The notes below the pieces were generated by a model. The model was not told the origin of the DNA and ran no database searches. It saw only the letters and a list, made by a program, of their open reading frames with translations. This document shows, in pieces, positions 26,922 to 35,610 of a stretch of 64,000 nucleotides of DNA. Source of the DNA: Rheinheimera maricola (GTDB lineage Bacteria > Pseudomonadota > Gammaproteobacteria > Enterobacterales > Alteromonadaceae); contig NZ_JAERPS020000006.1 in NCBI RefSeq assembly GCF_016918075.2, forward strand, positions 1-64,000, written 5' to 3'. Within the stretch, counting starts at the first letter, position 1; every line of letters starts with the position of its first letter. Made by a program: the position numbers and the translations under genes.

Positions 26922-28772
26922 ATGTTAAAACGTTCTATACTCGCACTTAGTATTGTAACCATATTATCGGGTTGTTCTTTAGAAGGCGACGATGGTGCCG
27001 CTGGCGCTAATGGCGCGACTGGCCCTGCTGGTCAAACTGGTCAAACAGGACAGCCGGGCAAAGACCTGCCGCGCGAACTGAATATTGAAGTAGTCGGCCG
27101 TTTTAACACCGGCATTTATGGCAAATCTGCTGCTGAAATAGTGCAGTTTCATAAGGCGTCAAATTCTGCCTTTGCTGTGAATGCCGCAGAAAACCGTATT
27201 GAAGTGATTTCGTTAGCAAATCTGCCCATCGCTGCAGTCGGTAACGGTATTACCGACGATAGCTTAAGCTCTGTACCTTTTACTTTCCCTAACAGCGTGA
27301 CAGTGAAAAACAGCGATGGTACCGATATGACCGTCGCCCTGGGCGAGGCTAATTCAATCGCCATTTATGGCGATGTGCTGGCCATTGCCGTAGCAGCCCC
27401 GCTGAAAACCGATAACGGCGCCGTGCTGTTTTATAGCTTAAGCGCTAGCGGCGTTGGTACTCTGGTTAAAGCTGTCGCAGCAGGTGCGCTGCCGGATATG
27501 GTTACCTTTACCCCGGATGGCACTAAGGTATTGGTGGCCAACGAAGGCGAACCAGATACCGATTACAACGCCGACCCGGAAGGTAGCATTTCGGTGATTT
27601 CATTAACCGATGGCGCACCGGCCGATGTGGCCGACACCATTAATCTAACCAGCGATATGGTGTTTAGCTCTGATCTACTCTCAAGCAGCGATTACAACAC
27701 AGATGCAAAACGTCGCACCTTGCTACAAACTGCTGGCGTTAAATTTGCCGGACCGGCTGGTACCACAGTGGCGCAGGATTTAGAACCGGAATACATCACG
27801 GTAGCGGCTGATAGCAAAAAGGCCTGGGTGTCACTGCAAGAAGGCAATGCCATTGGCATTATTGATTTAACCGACATGACCATTGAAGTTAAGGCACTGG
27901 GCATGAAAGACTGGGGCCAGTATCTGATAGACGTCAGCAATGAAGATGAAGTGGCATCATTTCGCAAACTGCCTAACGTATATGGCCTGTATCAGCCAGA
28001 TTCTATAGCCTCTTATCAATGGAATGGCGCCACCTTTATTGTCTCGGCTAACGAAGGCGACTCACGTGATTGGGATGCGTATTCAGAAGATATCCGCGCC
28101 GCCGATATTATCGACCCGGACGAATTGAATAAAACCTTTAGCACTGAACTGCAAGCGCTGTACGACGCCACTGGCGGCGATGATGGCTTAGGCCGGTTAA
28201 AAGTCACCGCAGCACTGGTAGACCCGGATAACGACGGTGTAGTAGAAAAACTGTATGCCTATGGCGCCCGTTCGTTCTCTATCTGGGATCAAAACGTCAA
28301 TATGGTATTCGATTCGGGTGACGATTTTGGCCGTATCTCTGCGGCCATTCTCGGCAATAACTTTAACAGCGCCCATACCGAAAACAAAGGTGATAACCGC
28401 TCTGACGACAAAGGCGGCGAACCGGAAGCCATTGATGTCGGCACTATCGAAGGCCGCACCTACGCTTTTATTGCTCAGGAGCGTAGTGGTGACTTGTTTA
28501 TCTATGATGTGACCAACCCGTTCCAGGCCAGCTTTGCCAGCCACTATATTAACCGTGACTTTAGTGCCGATTTTGAACTGGACGATGACTTAACCGAGCC
28601 ATGTGATACCACCGAAGGTATGGACTGTACTGAAGTCCCGCTAGCCGGCGATTTAGGCCCGGAGAGTATAAAGTTTGTGCCTGCCAGCGACAGCCCGAAC
28701 GGCAACCCGCTGCTGATTATTGGCAACGAGGTTAGCGGTAGTGTAACGGTATATCAGGTAACTGAACTTTAA
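26922..28772 (+). CDS. choice-of-anchor I domain lipoprotein with collagen-like linker
   Basis: A 616-residue surface or periplasmic protein. The N terminus MLKRSILALSIVTILSGC is a lipoprotein signal (Cys18). A short Gly-X-Y run follows (GAAGANGATGPAGQTGQTGQ, residues 26-46), then a long beta-propeller-like domain seen in choice-of-anchor I proteins: VTFTPDGTKVLVANEGEPDTDYN, EPEYITVAADSKKAWVSLQE, IVSANEGDSRDW and the closing IIGNEVSGSVTVYQV. Relatives are often annotated as alkaline-phosphatase-like, but no phosphatase active site is visible. AGGA precedes the ATG. It stands alone behind a possible Pho box. Confidence 0.87.
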   Translation: MLKRSILALSIVTILSGCSLEGDDGAAGANGATGPAGQTGQTGQPGKDLPRELNIEVVGRFNTGIYGKSAAEIVQFHKASNSAFAVNAAENRIEVISLANLPIAAVGNGITDDSLSSVPFTFPNSVTVKNSDGTDMTVALGEANSIAIYGDVLAIAVAAPLKTDNGAVLFYSLSASGVGTLVKAVAAGALPDMVTFTPDGTKVLVANEGEPDTDYNADPEGSISVISLTDGAPADVADTINLTSDMVFSSDLLSSSDYNTDAKRRTLLQTAGVKFAGPAGTTVAQDLEPEYITVAADSKKAWVSLQEGNAIGIIDLTDMTIEVKALGMKDWGQYLIDVSNEDEVASFRKLPNVYGLYQPDSIASYQWNGATFIVSANEGDSRDWDAYSEDIRAADIIDPDELNKTFSTELQALYDATGGDDGLGRLKVTAALVDPDNDGVVEKLYAYGARSFSIWDQNVNMVFDSGDDFGRISAAILGNNFNSAHTENKGDNRSDDKGGEPEAIDVGTIEGRTYAFIAQERSGDLFIYDVTNPFQASFASHYINRDFSADFELDDDLTEPCDTTEGMDCTEVPLAGDLGPESIKFVPASDSPNGNPLLIIGNEVSGSVTVYQVTEL

Positions 28773-28882
28773 CTCAGACTAACTATACCAAAGCGGGTCG
28801 GCAACATACTGGCTCGCTTTGATGAATATCTCTTAGTATACTGCTGTCTTCTAAGTAAAACGGAGTGTTGTAACCAACCTGT

Positions 28883-29905
28883 ATGAGCCTTTTAATTGCA
28901 TTTGCGCTTTTGTCAATTGCGGTATCCTTTGTTTGTTCTATCCTCGAAGCAGCCCTGCTATCGATTACCCCCAGTTATATTGCCCAGCAAAAGCTCACGC
29001 GGCCTAAGCTGTATGAACAGCTAAAAGTGTTAAAAGATAAGATTGATCAGCCATTGGCGGCCATTCTGACACTAAACACAGTTGCGCATACCGTCGGTGC
29101 TACCGGTGTTGGCGCTCAGGTGACTATCGTATTTGGCAACGGCTATCTGGGTATCACCTCAGCGATAATGACGGTGCTAATTCTGGTACTGTCTGAAATT
29201 ATGCCGAAAACCATTGGCGCCCGTTATTGGCCAACACTGGCACCGGTGCTGCCTTCGGTGCTTAACGCAATGATCACAATGTTAAAGCCATTTATCTGGT
29301 TATCAGACCAAATAATGAAGTTGTTTGGTGGTGGCCAGCACGAGCATGATTTGCGTCAGGAAATTAAAGCCCTGACGGTATTAGGCCGTGAGCTGAATAA
29401 ACTGGATGAAGATGAGCAGCGGGTAATCGCCAATATTCTAGATTTGCATGATATTAAAGTGCGCGACATTATGACACCGCGTACCGTGTGCGAAACTGCC
29501 AGCCCGGACGAAGCGCTGGACAGCTTTGCCGAGCGTGTCAAGGTAGGCCAGTTCTCACGCTATCCGGTATTGGACAAAGACGAAGCACCGCTGGGTATCG
29601 CCTTTCGCTACGACATGCTTAATATTACCGACCAGCAAACCGTCGCCGATTTAATGAAACCGGTAAAAGTGGTTTCCGACAAAATAAGCGTCGAGCAGCT
29701 GATGACACAGCTGATGCACGAGCGCCAGCATATGTGTTTAGTGTATGACGAGTACGGCAGCTGGCTGGGTTTGGTAACGATGGAAGACGTAATAGAAACT
29801 ATTATAGGCCAACCGATTATGGATGAAACCGACGATATTCCGAATATGCGCCGCTTTGCCAAACGCCGTTGGGAACATAAGCTGAAGAATATGTCAGACG
29901 ACTGA
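28883..29905 (+). CDS. CNNM/CBS-domain membrane protein (CorC/HlyC-like)
   Basis: A 340-residue protein. The DUF21/CNNM membrane domain covers residues 1-155 with about four hydrophobic segments (LLIAFALLSIAVSFVCSILEA; IMTVLILVLSEIMPKTIGARY). Two CBS domains follow (VRDIMTPRTVCETASPDEAL near residue 194, then VADLMKPVKVVSDK). It ends soon after LVTMEDVIETIIGQ and lacks the C-terminal CorC/HlyC domain of longer relatives. The family has been linked to magnesium or other divalent cation efflux. Its terminator is shared with the convergent flotillin operon. Confidence 0.9.
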   Translation: MSLLIAFALLSIAVSFVCSILEAALLSITPSYIAQQKLTRPKLYEQLKVLKDKIDQPLAAILTLNTVAHTVGATGVGAQVTIVFGNGYLGITSAIMTVLILVLSEIMPKTIGARYWPTLAPVLPSVLNAMITMLKPFIWLSDQIMKLFGGGQHEHDLRQEIKALTVLGRELNKLDEDEQRVIANILDLHDIKVRDIMTPRTVCETASPDEALDSFAERVKVGQFSRYPVLDKDEAPLGIAFRYDMLNITDQQTVADLMKPVKVVSDKISVEQLMTQLMHERQHMCLVYDEYGSWLGLVTMEDVIETIIGQPIMDETDDIPNMRRFAKRRWEHKLKNMSDD

Positions 29906-29923
29906 ACTAAACTGCACCAAAAC

Positions 29924-29952
29924 AAAACAGGCCGCAATTGCGGCCTGTTTTT
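29924..29952. terminator. bidirectional terminator between the CNNM gene and yqiK
   Basis: A near-perfect palindrome: AAAACAGGCCGC pairs with GCGGCCTGTTTT around AATT, with A and T runs on either side serving both convergent units. Confidence 0.92.
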
Positions 29953-29965
29953 ATTTAACAACAAC

Positions 29966-31705
29966 TTACGGTTTTAACGGCGCTTTTAACGCTTCTGTCA
30001 TACCGTTAATATCACCGGCTTTTAAGCCAATCTCCGACAGCAATGAATCCAGAATAGGCGCCTGGGCGCGATAGCGCAGCGCGCTGTTTACTACCTGATC
30101 GGCCAGTGAACCGTTACCGCCATCATTGGCAACACCGTCACTACCGCCGCCCTGAGTTCCCATACCATTAACCTGCAGGATCTTAATATCGCTGATCTGC
30201 TCCATTGGCTTCACGCTCTGGGCAATAATATTCGGCAAATGTTCAATCAGCGCAAGTCTTATCTGCATGGCAATTTGCTCGGCTGACAAGGTATTTGCCG
30301 CTGCGTTAATTGCCTGTTTACCTTCTGCTTCTACTGCATAGCTGCGTGCCTTAGCATCAGCTAACAGCAATTCAGCATCCGCTTGACCTCTGGCCGTTAA
30401 ACGCTCTTTATCGGCTTGGCCTTGAGCTGCAACCCGCAAGGCTTCCGCCTGATCTTCGGCAGCTTTTTTCTCTGCTTCAGCCGCAACCACCAAATGGATC
30501 GCATCCTTTTCCGCCTGCTGCCGCGCCTGGATCAGCTCAACTTGCTTGGCCCGTTCTGCTTGCTCAGTTTGTCGCACGGTAATAACGCCTTCTTCCTGTT
30601 TTACCGCTAAGGCACGCGCTTTATCCGCCTCGGCTTTAGCTTCAGACTCGGCACGGGATTTCTCTGCTACCGCGATAGATTTCTCTTGAGATGCTAACTC
30701 GACTGCTTTTTGTCGCTCAATCTCGGCTTGCTCTACTGCACGCTGCTTAGCGATATCCATTTCACGCACAGCACGGTCTTTTTGAATGGTCTCATTATCG
30801 ATATCGCGCTCAGACATAATGCGCTTTAAATCAATTTCACGCTGTGAGGCAATTTGTGCTTCTTCGGCTTCACGCTTTTTTTCTGCCTGTTCGCGGGCAA
30901 TTTCTGCCATTTGCGACGCCCGGCGAATAGATACTTCACGCTCTTGTTCTAAGCGGGCGTACTCTTCTTCACGCGAGATGTTTAATTTTGCTCGCTCTGC
31001 TTCGAGGTTTTTTGTCTTAATAGCTAAGTCGGTTTCCTGCTCAATGTCGTTGCGAATTTTACGGCGTGATTCAATGGCCTGCGTCAGCTTAGTTAAACCT
31101 TCGGCATCAAACGCATTTTGTGGGTTAAAATGCTCAAACGCAGTTTGATCTAAACCGGTTAAGGATACCGACTCCAGCTCTAAACCGTTTTTCAGCAAGT
31201 CTTCCGATACTACGTGCTGTACTTTTTGCACAAAATCAACGCGCTTTTCATGCAGCTCTTCCATCGCCATTTCAGCGGCAACAGAACGCAGCGCATCAAC
31301 AAATTTACCCTCTACCAGCTCTTTCAGCTCTTGCGGGTTCATGGTTTTTAAACCCAATGTTTGCGCCGCATTCGCAATCGCATCTGCGGTCGGTTTTACC
31401 CGCACATAAAACTCAGCGGTCACATCGGCGCGCATGCGGTCACGGGTGATTAAGGCTTGCTCGTTAGCGCGGCGCACTTCCAAGCGCAGCGTATTCATAT
31501 TGACCGGAATAATTTCATGCAATACCGGCAGTACCAAGGCGCCGCCATTCATAATCACTTTTTCGCCACGAAATCCGGTACGAACAAAGGACACTTCCTT
31601 AGTCGCCCTTTTATATAGCCGTGCCAAAATCATGCCCAGTATCAGCAAACCGACCAGTACCGCTCCGGCGATGATTAAAATATCAATTAAATTTAATGCC
31701 AACAT
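29966..31705 (-). CDS. yqiK: flotillin-family protein YqiK
   Basis: A 579-residue inner-membrane scaffold of the SPFH/flotillin family, thought to organise membrane microdomains. An N-terminal membrane helix (IDILIIAGAVLVGLLILGMIL) is followed by the SPFH/band-7 domain (residues 45-215) and a long Glu/Ala/Lys-rich coiled coil (about 215-470) typical of flotillins. AAGGAG lies before the ATG. It is the last gene of a four-gene operon with an NfeD-like protein (YqiJ) and a PspA homologue, a combination associated with envelope stress. Confidence 0.93.
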   Translation of the reverse strand: MLALNLIDILIIAGAVLVGLLILGMILARLYKRATKEVSFVRTGFRGEKVIMNGGALVLPVLHEIIPVNMNTLRLEVRRANEQALITRDRMRADVTAEFYVRVKPTADAIANAAQTLGLKTMNPQELKELVEGKFVDALRSVAAEMAMEELHEKRVDFVQKVQHVVSEDLLKNGLELESVSLTGLDQTAFEHFNPQNAFDAEGLTKLTQAIESRRKIRNDIEQETDLAIKTKNLEAERAKLNISREEEYARLEQEREVSIRRASQMAEIAREQAEKKREAEEAQIASQREIDLKRIMSERDIDNETIQKDRAVREMDIAKQRAVEQAEIERQKAVELASQEKSIAVAEKSRAESEAKAEADKARALAVKQEEGVITVRQTEQAERAKQVELIQARQQAEKDAIHLVVAAEAEKKAAEDQAEALRVAAQGQADKERLTARGQADAELLLADAKARSYAVEAEGKQAINAAANTLSAEQIAMQIRLALIEHLPNIIAQSVKPMEQISDIKILQVNGMGTQGGGSDGVANDGGNGSLADQVVNSALRYRAQAPILDSLLSEIGLKAGDINGMTEALKAPLKP

Positions 31706-31746
31706 TTACTGCTCCTTTTTAAAAAACCTTCCGTTGTGGCAGGTAC

Positions 31747-32418
31747 TTAGCCCTGCTCTGACAAATGCGGGTTAGGGTTTAACATCGCTTTGTATACCGC
31801 GCCCTGACGCGACAACAACAGCACTTCATTGCCTTGGGTAAACTCTTGCGCAGCATCATCCGGTTCCAGCTGCACATAATGGCTATAACCGTGTTGGTCG
31901 CGTACTTTAGCTTCCGCCGGATAACCTGGCCGCGCCGTGCCCAGTGTAATAACGGCAATACGGCCAATCAGGCTGTCTTCGCTAACCGCAGTGGTTTCAT
32001 CACGCGGCATTATGGCTTGCAGCACGCCGCCACCGAGCCGCACTAACGGCAGGCTGAGCGCCAATACCACAGGTACCGCTAACCAACCCGGAGCCAATAT
32101 ACCCAAGATACTTTGCAGCACACCCTGCAACAGTAAACCGAGCAGGCCAAAGCTGAGCAAAAACAGCACCAGCAGCATCAGCAGTGGCACTTCACCTATG
32201 CGCAACCAGCCAAGAAATCGGCTAAGTGCAGTATCAGTGTCAATCTGGCCTACTTCTGCGTGCGGGCTAATATCAGACTCGGGTAATAAGCTATCTAATG
32301 CCGACGATACGCCGGCACCAAATAAGGCTGCTACGCCTTCGAGCAGCGCAATCATCAGCATTAACACCAGTGCGATACTAAAGGCCATGTTCTCACTGGC
32401 CAGCATCAGACTAAACAC
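31747..32418 (-). CDS. yqiJ: YqiJ/NfeD-like OB-fold membrane protein
   Basis: A 223-residue protein usually paired with YqiK. Three hydrophobic segments occur near residues 11-35, 77-97 and 108-126, and a C-terminal OB-like domain starts after residue 145 (SLIGRIAVITLGTARPGYPAEAK, ending NEVLLLSRQGAVYKA). The start is GTG at 32418, one base overlapping the stop of the PspA gene (TAGTG), with AGG nine bases upstream; ATG at 32406 is an alternative. Confidence 0.85.
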   Translation of the reverse strand: MFSLMLASENMAFSIALVLMLMIALLEGVAALFGAGVSSALDSLLPESDISPHAEVGQIDTDTALSRFLGWLRIGEVPLLMLLVLFLLSFGLLGLLLQGVLQSILGILAPGWLAVPVVLALSLPLVRLGGGVLQAIMPRDETTAVSEDSLIGRIAVITLGTARPGYPAEAKVRDQHGYSHYVQLEPDDAAQEFTQGNEVLLLSRQGAVYKAMLNPNPHLSEQG

Positions 32419-33086
32419 TAACTTTTACCTGCTTTAAGCGCCGCCAGGCGCTCGGCAACGCGGTTCTTACGGGCTAACTCTTCCAGCTCTGCTAATTTGC
32501 CGGCGTTGCCAAGGTTGGTGTCGCGCCCGGCAATGCCAGAAGCTTTCTCTAACACCCGGCCAAAGGCATCGCTGGCACGGCTAGCTTTATCTGCAGCAGC
32601 ATCACCACGCTGAGTGGCGGCTGCAGCAGTTTGCGAACTCGCCTGCTGTGCCTGGACAAAGGAGCGCAGTTCAGCCTGCATTTCGCGCTTTTTCGCCTGC
32701 AGCGCCTGCACAAAACCTTCCAGCTCTTTTTCCCGTGCCGCGCCATCAGCAATGGCCGCTTCCAGTACCGGAATGCGCGCTTCAATATCCATCTGCTCGG
32801 CAATACCGGCTTCAGCTAAATCATCGCGGCCATTGGCTACTGCTACTTCCAACTGACTGGCCAGCGCTTCGTAGCGGCTGTTTTCTTCCATCAGTTTTTT
32901 GCTGGCCAGATGCTTCTGTGCCACTTGCTGGCCAAGCTCAGTGCGGGTGTCAGCAATGGCGGCATCCAGCTCCCGGATGGCTTGTTCCATCACCGTTTCC
33001 GGTGCGCTGTTTTCTACTGCGTCTACCAGTGCATTAACACTGCCGCTGACCAGACGCGCGACACGGCGGGTTATACTTTCACTCAT
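32418..33086 (-). CDS. PspA/IM30-family protein
   Basis: A 222-residue, almost wholly helical protein of the PspA/Vipp1 family, which binds and protects stressed inner membrane. The start (ESITRRVARLVSGSVNALVDAVEN) and APETVMEQAIRELDAAIADTRTELGQQ match the family, and the central coiled coil extends to residue 150. The C-terminal portion is Ala-rich and shorter in regular pattern than E. coli PspA. No pspF, pspB or pspC gene is nearby; the upstream partner is instead an RHH-like protein, overlapped by ATGA. Confidence 0.9.
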   Translation of the reverse strand: MSESITRRVARLVSGSVNALVDAVENSAPETVMEQAIRELDAAIADTRTELGQQVAQKHLASKKLMEENSRYEALASQLEVAVANGRDDLAEAGIAEQMDIEARIPVLEAAIADGAAREKELEGFVQALQAKKREMQAELRSFVQAQQASSQTAAAATQRGDAAADKASRASDAFGRVLEKASGIAGRDTNLGNAGKLAELEELARKNRVAERLAALKAGKS

Positions 33087-33586
33087 TGCGGTGCTCCTTG
33101 TATTGCCAATTTGTGTTCATGGATCAGGGTTGCCAAGCCAAGCATGCCTTGTACCAGCTCGGTCTCGGCACCTGCGGTTAGTGCCAATGGCATTAACAAT
33201 TCATTCAACCGGCATAGCTTTAGCATGACTTGTTGCTCGGTCTGTTGCAGCTCTCGGCTATTTAAGCTGCTGCAACTGGCGGCCATAGTTTGCAACGTCG
33301 CCAATAAATCAGGTAGTGCATCCAGCACTCGCACCAACAGTTCACTATGCTGACTTAACTGCTGCTGCCGCACCAGTAACTGGCGCTTTATTTGCCCCAG
33401 CCATTCCTGCATCTGGGCCAAATTCTGGCCATAATCAGTAAAACCCTGATGCCGACGCCGGGTTTCCGCCAGTAATGCGCGCAATTTATCCGATGGTGTA
33501 TGAGCGCCATCATATTCAAGGCCACTAATAAATTCGGCATCTTCGACACTGATCCTGGCGCTGAAAGGCACCGTTTTCGTGCTCAT
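33083..33586 (-). CDS. putative ribbon-helix-helix protein at the head of the PspA-YqiJ-YqiK operon
   Basis: A 167-residue protein. The N-terminal 45 residues (TVPFSARISVEDAEFI, then GAHTPSDKLRALLAETRRRH) have the strand-helix-helix pattern of a ribbon-helix-helix DNA-binding domain: a polar/hydrophobic strand, then two helices with a SDKLRALL-type second helix. The rest is a helical coiled coil rich in Gln and Leu. AAGGAG lies 6 bases before ATG 33586; a longer start at 33637 has no such site. It overlaps the PspA gene by 4 bases. It may repress its own operon through the repeats in its promoter. I do not know a named family. Confidence 0.72.
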   Translation of the reverse strand: MSTKTVPFSARISVEDAEFISGLEYDGAHTPSDKLRALLAETRRRHQGFTDYGQNLAQMQEWLGQIKRQLLVRQQQLSQHSELLVRVLDALPDLLATLQTMAASCSSLNSRELQQTEQQVMLKLCRLNELLMPLALTAGAETELVQGMLGLATLIHEHKLAIQGAPQ

Positions 33587-33626
33587 ATTGCGCTCCTTAC
33601 CACTCGCCTGTGTGCGTTTATAGTTT

Positions 33627-33654
33627 ATTGTATTCAAATGAATTCAAAAGTAAA
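33627..33654 (-). promoter_or_regulatory. promoter with repeat operator for the RHH-PspA operon
   Basis: On the minus strand TTTACT (33654-33649) and TACAAT (33632-33627) are 16 bases apart. The spacer holds two direct copies of TTTGAAT (plus-strand ATTCAAA at 33632-33638 and 33642-33648) starting 10 bases apart, one helical turn, with a central TGAATTCA palindrome. This spacing suits paired RHH dimers, so self-repression is likely. Confidence 0.55.
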
Positions 33655-33704
33655 CAAATATAACCGTTATATTGATACTTTTGCTACCTATGTTGTTAAG
33701 CCAT

Positions 33705-33736
33705 AAAAAAACCAGAAGCTAAGTTCTGGTTTTTTA
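33705..33736 (-). terminator. terminator between the RHH operon and the chemoreceptor gene
   Basis: AAAAAACCAGAA pairs with TTCTGGTTTTTT around a 6-base loop. It lies just past the stop of the minus-strand chemoreceptor and has A/T runs on both sides. Confidence 0.9.
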
Positions 33737-33767
33737 TCAATAAATGGCTGTAATAGTTGAACGGTTG

Positions 33768-35387
33768 TTACACCTTAAACTTACTCACCAGCTCGTTCAA
33801 TTGAATAGCCAAGCGGGTTAATTCACTGGCGCTGGCTGTAGTCTGGCTAGACCCTTCCGCCGTTTGTGAAGCTAAGTCGCTAATGGTAATAATATTGCGA
33901 TCAATTTCACGTGCCACCTTAGACTGCTCTTCTGCAGCGCCGGCAATAACATGGTTCTGATCACTAATCGCCATAATATTCTCAGCGATAAGCTCCAGCG
34001 CGTCTGCCGCAGATTTTGCAACATTTTGCGCATTATCAGCATTGCCACTAATTAACTGCATCGCATTAACAGCTTCTTTAGCAGAAGACTGCACTTGCTG
34101 GATCATTTGCTCTATTTCGCCGGTAGAGGTCTGGGTACGATAAGCCAAGCTACGCACTTCATCAGCAACAACAGCAAAACCACGGCCTGCCTCACCCGCG
34201 CGGGCGGCTTCAATCGCCGCATTTAGCGCCAATAAGTTAGTTTGGTCGGCCACGCTGCGGATCACTTCCAGCACCTGGTTAATTGACGACACTTTGTCTG
34301 CCAGAGTATTAATAACCTGAGTGCTCTGACGTACATCAGAATTCATTTTTTCGATCACGCTACTGGTTTGTACCACTTTTTGCGTACCGTCTCTGGCCAG
34401 GCTAGCCGACTGTGAAGACGCCTCAGAGGTTTTTAATGCTGTACCCGCTACTTCATCTACCGCTGAGCTCATTTCAGTAATCGCGGTAGCGGCCTGTTGC
34501 ACTTCATCATTTTGCAGTTGCAGTGCTTTGGCAGACTCATCAGTAATCACATTCAGCTCTTCAGCAGCTGACGCCAGCTGACTAGACGAGCTGGCAATAT
34601 GGCCAATGGCATCACGCAGTTTTTTCTGCATTTGTTTTAGCGCCTGTGCCAGTTCTGTCAACTCATCGCTGCCATCAACAGCAAGCGTCTGCGTTAAATC
34701 GCCATCAGCGATAAAGCGTGCGGATATAACCGCTTGCGCCAGTGGCTGATTTACACTGCGAGAAATCAGTATCGCTATTACCGCCGCCACTACCACGGCA
34801 ATAATAATAAGCATAATAACCGCCATTTTTGCTGAGTCATAAGTGGCAATCGATTCAGCACGCGCGTTAGTCGCAGCCCTTTGATTTAATTCGTTCAATT
34901 TACTCAGCTGCGTTGCCATTTCATCTGCCAGCGGATTCATCTGGTCAAGTAAGTCTTGTGCTGCACCGAGCTCTTCTTGCTTTAACAATTCTAAGGCTTT
35001 TCGTTGTAGCTCAAAATACTGCAGCTCAACCTGTTCGAATTGCTCAAAAACTTTGCGCTCTTCCGGCATATAGATAGTAGCGGCGTAATTTTTTTTCGCC
35101 TTTTGTACATCGGCATTAATGGCGTCAATACGCGCAAAGGTTTTGCCCTCTTGTGTCAGGTCGATAGCTAGTAGCAGCCTTAGTGTTAACGCTCTTGAGC
35201 TGGCTGCAAATGACTCTACCTGCCCCAATGCACTAATCGCCGGTAACAACTTGGACTCGACAATATCAGCCTGCGTTCTGACTTTTGACAGACTTTGCAA
35301 ACCGAATAACCCGGTTATCGTAAGCAGCAGCGCGAGTGCGCCAAAGGCTGCTAGCAATCGTTTTTGTATTGTTATTAACCGTAACAT
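33768..35387 (-). CDS. methyl-accepting chemotaxis protein
   Basis: A 539-residue receptor. One membrane helix ([20 protein letters not shown], residues 10-30) precedes a periplasmic four-helix-bundle-type sensor (about 31-190). A second helix ([20 protein letters not shown], about 188-208) leads to a HAMP domain and the cytoplasmic signalling domain with the conserved hairpin tip [20 protein letters not shown] near residue 385. No C-terminal CheR-docking pentapeptide is present. GAGG lies before the ATG. No other chemotaxis gene is adjacent, so the ligand cannot be inferred. Confidence 0.92.
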   Translation of the reverse strand: MLRLITIQKRLLAAFGALALLLTITGLFGLQSLSKVRTQADIVESKLLPAISALGQVESFAASSRALTLRLLLAIDLTQEGKTFARIDAINADVQKAKKNYAATIYMPEERKVFEQFEQVELQYFELQRKALELLKQEELGAAQDLLDQMNPLADEMATQLSKLNELNQRAATNARAESIATYDSAKMAVIMLIIIAVVVAAVIAILISRSVNQPLAQAVISARFIADGDLTQTLAVDGSDELTELAQALKQMQKKLRDAIGHIASSSSQLASAAEELNVITDESAKALQLQNDEVQQAATAITEMSSAVDEVAGTALKTSEASSQSASLARDGTQKVVQTSSVIEKMNSDVRQSTQVINTLADKVSSINQVLEVIRSVADQTNLLALNAAIEAARAGEAGRGFAVVADEVRSLAYRTQTSTGEIEQMIQQVQSSAKEAVNAMQLISGNADNAQNVAKSAADALELIAENIMAISDQNHVIAGAAEEQSKVAREIDRNIITISDLASQTAEGSSQTTASASELTRLAIQLNELVSKFKV

Positions 35388-35561
35388 CTGTCACCTCTGT
35401 TTGCCTGCCGGGCAGTTATCTAACTTATGCTTACATTACATGAAGCGATGGGAAATGTCTTACTAAACAGTATTTAGCGACCATACTCGTGTTTACTTTA
35501 GCCAGATTGTTTCGTGCTTGCCAGCTGTTGGCCTAAATTATGTTTAGCGTAGTAGCAAAAA

Positions 35562-35605
35562 ACATCAATAAAAAAAGCCGCATCTGCGGCTTTTTTTATT
35601 GATGT
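35562..35605. terminator. long bidirectional terminator after pckA
   Basis: The two arms (35562-35582 and 35585-35605) are perfect reverse complements over about 20 bp: a GC core (AGCCGCA/TGCGGCT) flanked by seven A and seven T, then a further eight pairs. It lies 5 bases past the pckA stop. Confidence 0.92.
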
Positions 35606-35610
35606 GATGA

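Noticed and set aside
28784-28822. CAAAGCG...CGCTTTG inverted repeat after the choice-of-anchor I gene
   Set aside because: Long loop, imperfect inner pairing and no T tract; kept out as unsupported.
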